Part shown: positions 57,529 to 64,000 of the stretch, one piece after another
Numbering within the stretch: the first letter of the stretch is position 1
How the letters are laid out: every line of letters starts with the position of its first letter
NCBI GenBank assembly: GCA_026120185.1
Contig: JANUWF010001622.1
Span: forward strand, 1,736,001 to 1,800,000
Direction: 5' to 3'
Source: Voacanga thouarsii
Lineage: Eukaryota > Streptophyta > Magnoliopsida > Gentianales > Apocynaceae
Length of the DNA stretch: 64,000 nt
Program-made: the position numbers and the translations under genes
Notes under the pieces: model-generated
What the model was told of the DNA's origin: nothing
The model's input: only the letters and a program-made list of their open reading frames with translations
The model's database searches: none

Positions 57529-60500
57529 ATGGCCGAAGAAGTGGTAGGGGAAGTTGAAGCTGTCGAAGCAGTGTACGGCGATAACTGCGTGGTCCTTGAA
57601 AAGTACCCTCCCCATCTTCATATCCACATCAAGCCCCGCACAGCCGATGTTTCTTCTCAACAGGTAAACCTCTTGATTTTTATACTTTCTTCCTCTTTGC
57701 TAGGGTTTTAATCAGAATCCAATTGAATGAAGCTGTTTTTGTCTAAATTTCTAATATTTTTTTATATTGAATTAAAGAATATCCTTATCTCCTAAAACGA
57801 TTTTTTGTAGTTAATGGAATTGTCTTGTTCTTGATTTTTGTTTCACCTTCTTTGGCAGTTTGTTGAAGCAACTATTGGCATTCGAGCCAGTTCTAAGGTA
57901 TTTTGTGTGCATTCTATAAGGACTTAAGTCTTTGTTTCCTTTGATAGGTTTTTTGATCTTATGTCGGCTCAATACATAGTGAGTTGCAAAGATGTTTGCT
58001 TTCTTAAAAACTGAACCTTGTGGCAGTACCCAGATGAACCTCCGTGCATTACCATTGTTGATCCAAAGGGTCTTGATGAGCAGAGACAAAAACATTTGAT
58101 ATCTAGTATCCGTGACAATGCTGCTGAACTTACCTCCTGTTTAATGCTTGTTGCACTTTGTGAGGTAATTGTTCAACTTTGTACTTGTTTGTCCTTCCGC
58201 GGAATGAATTCTAATTTGAATTTTTCAATGATGATTTGGCTTTCTTTTTTGTTTTCTGTTATTTTATTGCTTACCTTTGAGGAGGCTTTAAATATCTAAA
58301 AGGGGGGCATATGTACATCACAAAAACTAATATGAGCATCAACACATAGTTGGAGTTCTTTGTATCATAATGATCCAGAAAAACTCTCTACATAATTACC
58401 CATAAATGCACAATGTCTGTGTCTTCATAATAGTTTGTTCCAGAAGAACTCATCCTAATAAGTTTGATATGTTGTTAGGGTGCAGTTGAGAAGCTGTCCA
58501 GTATGAATCACCCTGATGGGAATTGTCCCTTGTGTTTGTATCCCTTAGTCGATGACAATGATACATTGCCATTTATGAAGTTAATGTCCTGTTTTCACTG
58601 CTTTCATTGGTGAGTTTAGTTCATACATATGCCCTCTCTCCCCTCATTTAATGAGAATTGAGAATGTTTTCAAGTTGAGATGATAGTGGATTGAATTTAT
58701 TTATTTATTTATTTATTATTGTTCATTTGCTTTATAAATTATTGCAGTGAATGCATTATTAGATGGTGGAGTTGGCTACATATGCAAAATCAAGCTGATT
58801 CTAATACATCTAGATGTACCACATCTCTCAATGACACGGAAGATCAGCCAGGTGCTTTAAGATGCATGGAGGTTTTGCTTTTGTCATTCCACAGTAATAC
58901 TTGAAAGCACAAATTTGAAGTATTGTCTTACTTAGTAAAGTTGAAGAAGGTGGCAGGTGAAATTAGTTTTAGTCGAAATGGATGGATGCACTGCTTAATA
59001 TTTTAGCCTTTGGAAGGTTGCAGAATCGTATTTATACATGTAGTCATACTTGAATGCATTTGCATTTTCTTTTGTATTTGTGGGAGAGGGGTGGAAGGAT
59101 ACAGGGGTGTTTGGGCGAGAGGGAAGGAGGAGGTTTGTGTCATTGGTTTTATATTTTTGTGGAAAACATCAATGCATGCAGCAAAGGTCCTCCAAATTTC
59201 TTTATGGTTGGTAATATTAAATCATGTCTCTAATATGCTAAGCAACCCTGGGACTCTGCTTCCATTCTACATAGGTAGTTGAGAGTTCTGTATCCTCCAT
59301 TTGTTTGTCTTCTGCATCCTAACTTTCTATGATATCATGATAATTCCTGCTTGAATAGTCAAAAAGTTTTTCTTTCTTCTCAAATTTTCCATTCTATAAA
59401 ATGTACAAAATGTTCTGCTAGTCATCATGTTCTCCATTCTGGAACAGAAAACCTCTGCTCAGTGATGTTGGTTTGCTATGAGGTCCTTGGTTTCCTATTC
59501 TTATAAATCTATAATTATTTTCTTCTGCTCAGGAGACAGTGAATGAGAGTTTCCTCTTTTGAGAGGAATGGTGTGTGGTGGCTTATGGATTTTGGTGGGA
59601 TTTTTGGCCATATTGAGTTTGCTGGAAATGGGACTAGTTATTCATAGATACAATTATACAAATGGGCATCGTGATCCAACATGTGTGCTGGAAAAGATAT
59701 GTGAACACTGAAATTGTGTCAGTATAAGCAGATCTGAAACTATGGCTAGCAGTCTTAGACAAGTATGCTTATTTTAATCTGTTTTGATATAAGGCACTGG
59801 CTATAGAATGCAAAATCAAGGAATTCAATTCTTGAGCATAGAATTGTACTTAAAGTGAACATTGTCAACATGTGCGATCTTTTTCACATGCAAGTGACGG
59901 GAGCTTTGTTTGGGGATTGCTTAAAAATTCTATCCTCTTCTAGTTTCTTCTGAATATGCACAAAAGACACCAGATATCTTATGTTACCTTTTGCAGTATA
60001 AAATGTGGTATTAGTTGAGCTTCAATTCTTGACTGTTTTTATCTGTGTAATCGCAGACTACTTGGCCAAACACTTTTATTTGATGTCAGCAGTCCTAATC
60101 TTCCTTTTCTGCTATTGACTATGATCTTTATACAGGTAGACATGAAATGAATGATGGGAACATGGGGAAATGTCCTGTTTGTCGCAAGCTTTTTCTTGCA
60201 AAAGATATTGAGCATGTGCTTGACTTGGTTGGGATTCACTCTGAAGTGGTATGCCAATGAACATAGTATAGCTTGCTAATCTATTCTGAATTCGTAGGGT
60301 TCTGATTGATTTGAACAGTTAATCTGGTTCTTATTTCCAGTTAAACTCATTTGCAAGCTTCTTTTCTGTATACATAGCATGGCAGGGCTGCACTTCTGTA
60401 CCTCAAGACTCTTTTATTTGTTTAAGTGTGTGCATACAGACGTGTGTGGGCTGGATGCGTACCATTGTGTGTATCTTTGTGTGTGTGTGGGTGTGCAATG

Positions 60501-60928
60501 GTGTGTGGCACTTGTGGACAGTTATTTATCTTTGATTTTAAGTTTACATCATAGTTTTCATCATTTTGAAATTAAATGGTAGTACATAGGTTTGCCTTAC
60601 TGCAAATACATACTAAGACCATTACTTTGTAGGAGAACACAAATTCAATCAGCAATTTTTTTGCGGTACAAGTTGCATTCACTTGATCAGGCCAACAGAT
60701 GAAAATGATTTGTGGCTTATTTGATTGTTGTATAGTGCTGGGTGGAAATTCATTTAAATTGCTCTGCAGGGTCCCAGCACCAATCAAATAAGCCACAAGT
60801 CATTTTCATCTGTTGGGTTGGATGCTGAAAATTTTGTGGAAGCATTTATGATGGTTTAGTGGCTAGATAATTCATTACTCACGTGCTTCAACTTTGTTTT
60901 TTGCCCCCCCACCCCACCCCCCAAAACA

Positions 60929-60975
<47 letters not shown>

Positions 60976-62380
60976 ATGCTTTTCACTAGAGAGAATCTAG
61001 GGTATATTTGCTGTAATCTGTTGTGTTTGGAAGCAGTGGAGTTCAATTGTTGAGTAGGTCCTTAAGGGAACTTCGGTAAAAAATCAATTGGGGGTTTTAG
61101 GTTTTAATCTAAGTCAGAAGAAAATGCAAATTTTATAACATGCATTCTTTGAGGAAAAATTAGTTTAGTGCTCCTATAATGTGATCAACTGTAACTTCTC
61201 CTCTTAAACATATCACATCCAACAATTGATCCCATTAAAAACATTTACACTTTGATCTTGGGAAATATGCAGTTCTCACCATCTGTACGTGGTGACCTGG
61301 ACTGGATTTAATTGGTGATGTTTTCATTACAAATGAACATTTAGGGGTTGCCGTGATGCAAGAATGCTGTTGTTTTAATGTGACCTTGCAGTCCCTTATT
61401 TCAAATCCTGGAACAGTCTACATTTTGTTTTACAAATCTCTCTGTAGTGTTCTCCTGGTCTCATCCTTGTACTCTCGTGCACAGATGCTTGTTACCTACA
61501 CTCTTTTTCAAAACACATGGTCCAGGCAACCAGTTCTGCATCTGGAACATGAAGCGAGCCTTTCTTCTGCATCCTCTAAAAGCATTCTTTTCATTTATAC
61601 ATTTTCTTCTCATTCTTCTTCAGTCACCAATCACCTAGCATGTTCTGTTAAATGTTCTGTTACTCTATGATCCTTATGTCCAAAAGGAGAGAGACAAAAG
61701 GAGGGAAGTTTATTTTCCCAACTCCGTTCATGAGATCCAATGGCAGGTGATAATAAACAAGCAAAAAACCTCCAGGTCACTTTCTCCTGGTTTTTTGGAT
61801 GCCAGAGAGAAACCAATAAAATAAATCCAAAGTCAAGATAGAGTTTCATCCATGTTGAAATAGTCCTTTGGAAAATTTTCTCAAGTAGAATAGAGAATTA
61901 TTATTATTATTATTTTTAATGTTGTATTAGTTAGCTGTTCTCCATTTCATATGGATTGAAAATGACTTGACTATTTTCTATGTTGAACTGTAGAATTCTG
62001 CTGAAACTGTAGTCTTGGATGAGGGCAATCTTCTTCAGTCTGATTCAGAGAAAATTAGAAGACAAAAATTTGAGGGAATATTGAAACTTCAGCAAGAAAA
62101 TAGTGGGTTAATTGAACCCAAAAAGCATGAAGTGTTGCTGCCAGGTATGTTTCTACCACGGTCAGTTGCATCAACTTCAACCAGCACAGATGAAGAAACC
62201 AAACAGGAAGAAACCAAAAATCAAGCAGTCAACTCCAATGGAATTCAAGGCAGTTCCTCAATTCGGCCTGGCACTCGCAAGCACAAAAGCTATAGTGCAA
62301 GAAAGCACACACCCAGGGGACGCAAGTCAGGAAATCCTGTAAGACAGTGGGTAAGGAAAGAAGATGGTGCTTCAAGTTGA
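57529..62380 (+). CDS. RWD and RING-H2 E3 ubiquitin ligase (RNF25-like)
   Basis: Exons 57529-57663, 57859-57897, 58027-58164, 58479-58609, 58748-58851, 60136-60248 and 61994-62380 join in frame to 348 aa with GT-AG introns. Residues 1 to about 105 form an RWD domain that opens VEAVEAVYGDNCVVLEKYPP and has the conserved YPDEPP turn (59-64). The RING-H2 ligands are C120, C123, C142, H144, H147, C150, C195 and C198 (CPLC, CFHCFHCEC, CPVC). The long loop between the sixth and seventh ligands is usual for RNF25. The C-terminal third is charged and basic (RPGTRKHKSYSARKHTPRGR), as in RNF25 homologues. The family transfers ubiquitin from an E2 and acts in cytosol or nucleus; in animals RNF25 modifies ribosomal proteins on stalled ribosomes. 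The plant role is not established here. The ATG context AACATGGCC is good. Confidence 0.93.
60692..60816 (+). repeat. Foldback (36-bp inverted repeat, 53-base loop) in intron 6 of the RING gene
   Basis: 60692-60727 and 60781-60816 are reverse complements with one mismatch. A shorter second pairing (GTGCTGGG with CCCAGCAC) lies inside the loop. It would form a stable stem in the pre-mRNA. Confidence 0.9.
60933..60973. repeat. (TA)n microsatellite
   Basis: About 20 TA units in intron 6 of the RING gene. Confidence 0.93.
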
Positions 62381-64000
62381 TTGTTATTTATATCTGAGCA
62401 TAGCTTCTGAGAATCAAAAGAAAGTATTATATTCTTTTATTTGTTTGTGAGATCATAGTTTTATGCTAGATAAAATTAAATGTATGGGATAAAGTGTCCT
62501 TTGTTATGGAAAACTGGATCCCCAACTGAAGGTTGGATCTATGATCTCTCGCTTACTGTGTAAAATGCTGTAGTGGGGACTTGTATCAGGCATTCGTGTC
62601 TGTTCATCCCAACAGACCACTGTGAAGACCTTAATAAGAGACCCCAGAGAATAAACCATTCAACTAATAGGAAATAAATGCTGCCACCACCTGTTGCTAA
62701 CAGAGAATTGATATCAGAATACCTCCTCTTCGTCTATTTTCGACCATGGGTTTAAGGGTATCATCATTCGGGAAGAAGGCTCTGCCATGAATCTGATTAT
62801 CTGTTTTTGTATCTGCAATCACTTGACTGAGACAACAATTGGTTGTCTGGTCTGCATTGTATGATTGGGCAACAAGTACAGATCGTGTGGTGCTGCAGAT
62901 TTTTCGGTTGTCAAAAATTACATGAAATGGATCCAAAACATTGAAAAGCTTCGGAAGTGTGCAAGTGATGCATGGAATTTTTTTTTTTTTGATAATCTGG
63001 GTGTCATCCCGCAGGCTATGGGTCATCCTCCCAGGCCTATAACCATTTAAATTTGCAGGAACGTAATTGATCGAAGTGAAATTTGAATTCTCGACTTGAT
63101 GTTTAGAAATCACTTACTTTATCAGGTGAGTTATCGATATGAGGCAAAATACATGGTTATTTTCTTGATATATATATGGCTTGGGAAAGGGTTGTCTGTG
63201 TTCCTGTCTTCATCTTTGCCAAGTTGGATCAGCCGAGAACAGAATCTTTGGCTGTAGCAAAGCTAATTGCTTTCTTCAGCCAAAAGCATGATGTTTTTGC
63301 TAGTTTGACAGGACAGGAATGATGATCCTTGTTTCAGATTGTTCTTGCAACTCTCAGGAGTTCTTAGTTCTCGCAACCACTCTTGGATGAGCGAAAGATC
63401 AGAAAAGTGATCCAGAGACGGGAAGAGGCTGTGCAGTATCTCAGAACATCGTTTTGTGGCCATAGTTCGAGCCTTAACTGCGGCAGGGTTGATAAAACAG
63501 TCGCCATTGTTGGGAGGCTGTCTGTTCGAGAAAGTTGGAAGTTAAGAAGAATGCCCCGTATTGTCTGAGAACACCTTGAAACCAAGTTTGGCTGAAGTTT
63601 TGTTCGATCTTTTATTTTGAACTGTTTTATTCAAAAACTGTGCTAGATTGTGATTGTGTGAATTGTTTTAAACTGGTCAATTCAACTAATAAACTGTTAA
63701 ACCGGTTGGTCTAATTAAATTGAATTTTTTTTCTATATAAGATAATATATTCATAAGAAAGAAATAAGTTACGTAGAGGGATTAAACAGCTCATAGTAAT
63801 AAAAAAATAATATATTTTTAATTTTGTTATTTATATTTTTGTGAACCTAAATTACGTTATATTATTGATCAATTTTATTTTTTATAATAATTATATTTTT
63901 AAATTTTAAATTGTAATATTACTAATTCAATTACGATTCAATTGTGATTCAATTACGGTTAAATTATTGAACCGTGAATCAATAAAATGTTTAGGTTGAT
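62381..64000. other. 3' UTR and downstream intergenic sequence
   Basis: The first few hundred bases should be the 3' UTR of the RING gene, with AATAAA at 62650. A possible tRNA-type SINE remnant lies around 62978-63142. From 63600 on the sequence is AT-rich, with imperfect repeats of an ATTCAATTACG-like unit near 63925-63970. The 138-codon minus-strand frame at 62697-63113 matches no family I recognise. Confidence 0.5.
62978..63142 (-). mobile_element. Possible SINE remnant (tRNA-type)
   Basis: On the minus strand, a segment resembling a pol III A box (GATAACTCACCTGATA) lies near 63125-63140. About 150 bases later it ends in a run of A (T-run at 62979-62990 on the plus strand). I could not find target duplications, so this is tentative. 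Confidence 0.3.

Noticed and set aside
58852..58904. Extension of RING-gene exon 5 to a stop at 58902
   Set aside because: Reading through gives a truncated RING without the last CPVC pair; the GT at 58852 and the in-frame acceptor at 60136 restore the complete RING-H2, so this is at most intron retention.
62697..63113. 138-codon minus-strand open frame
   Set aside because: No recognisable domain; contains a poly-Lys run caused by a T homopolymer and overlaps a possible SINE remnant.

Overview
The window is nuclear DNA from a flowering plant. The three host genes are split by GT-AG introns, their products belong to plant families, and the non-coding sequence is AT-rich and packed with Ty1/copia LTR retrotransposons and Stowaway/Tourist MITEs. 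It looks like a eudicot; I cannot name the species from sequence alone.

Three host genes are present. (1) The 5' part of an RGG-box RNA-binding protein gene (RGGA/RGGB-like, SERBP1/Stm1 family) lies on the minus strand at about 371-2950; its 3' end is left of the window. (2) A complete organellar glycyl-tRNA synthetase gene (EDD1/GLYRS-2 type, alpha and beta chains fused) lies on the plus strand at 5822-56333. I could join 36 exons into one uninterrupted 3,213-nt coding sequence (1,070 aa) spread over 50.5 kb. (3) A complete RWD-RING E3 ubiquitin ligase gene (RNF25-like, 7 exons, 348 aa) lies on the plus strand at 57529-62380. Genes 1 and 2 are divergent across about 2.9 kb.

The synthetase gene is large because four of its introns are filled with mobile elements. 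Intron 3 holds a copia element (7287-13081, TSD TCTAT) with an inverted LTR-gag copy inside it, plus a Tourist-like MITE split by a Stowaway MITE. Intron 14 holds a gag-deleted copia element (19973-29456, TSD GATCA) split by a younger copia element (21997-27124, TSD CTTTC). Intron 19 holds a recombinant copia element with unrelated LTRs at its two ends (32493-41076), interrupted by a 3.5-kb solo-LTR-like element (36460-39983, TSD GCAGA) and two Stowaway MITEs. Intron 31 holds a composite (45099-54477, TSD TATAA) with six LTR copies of one copia family, alternating with full or partial pol and split by a second solo-LTR-like element. Together these make up roughly two thirds of the gene, yet no exon is damaged, so the insertions appear to be tolerated and spliced out.

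No rRNA or tRNA gene, CRISPR array or operon was seen. The most interesting material is the rearranged retroelement structures: the inverted repeat, the six-LTR chain, the chimeric element and the parallel gag deletions. A probable GC-AG intron in the synthetase gene and a 125-bp foldback in an intron of the RING gene also stand out.
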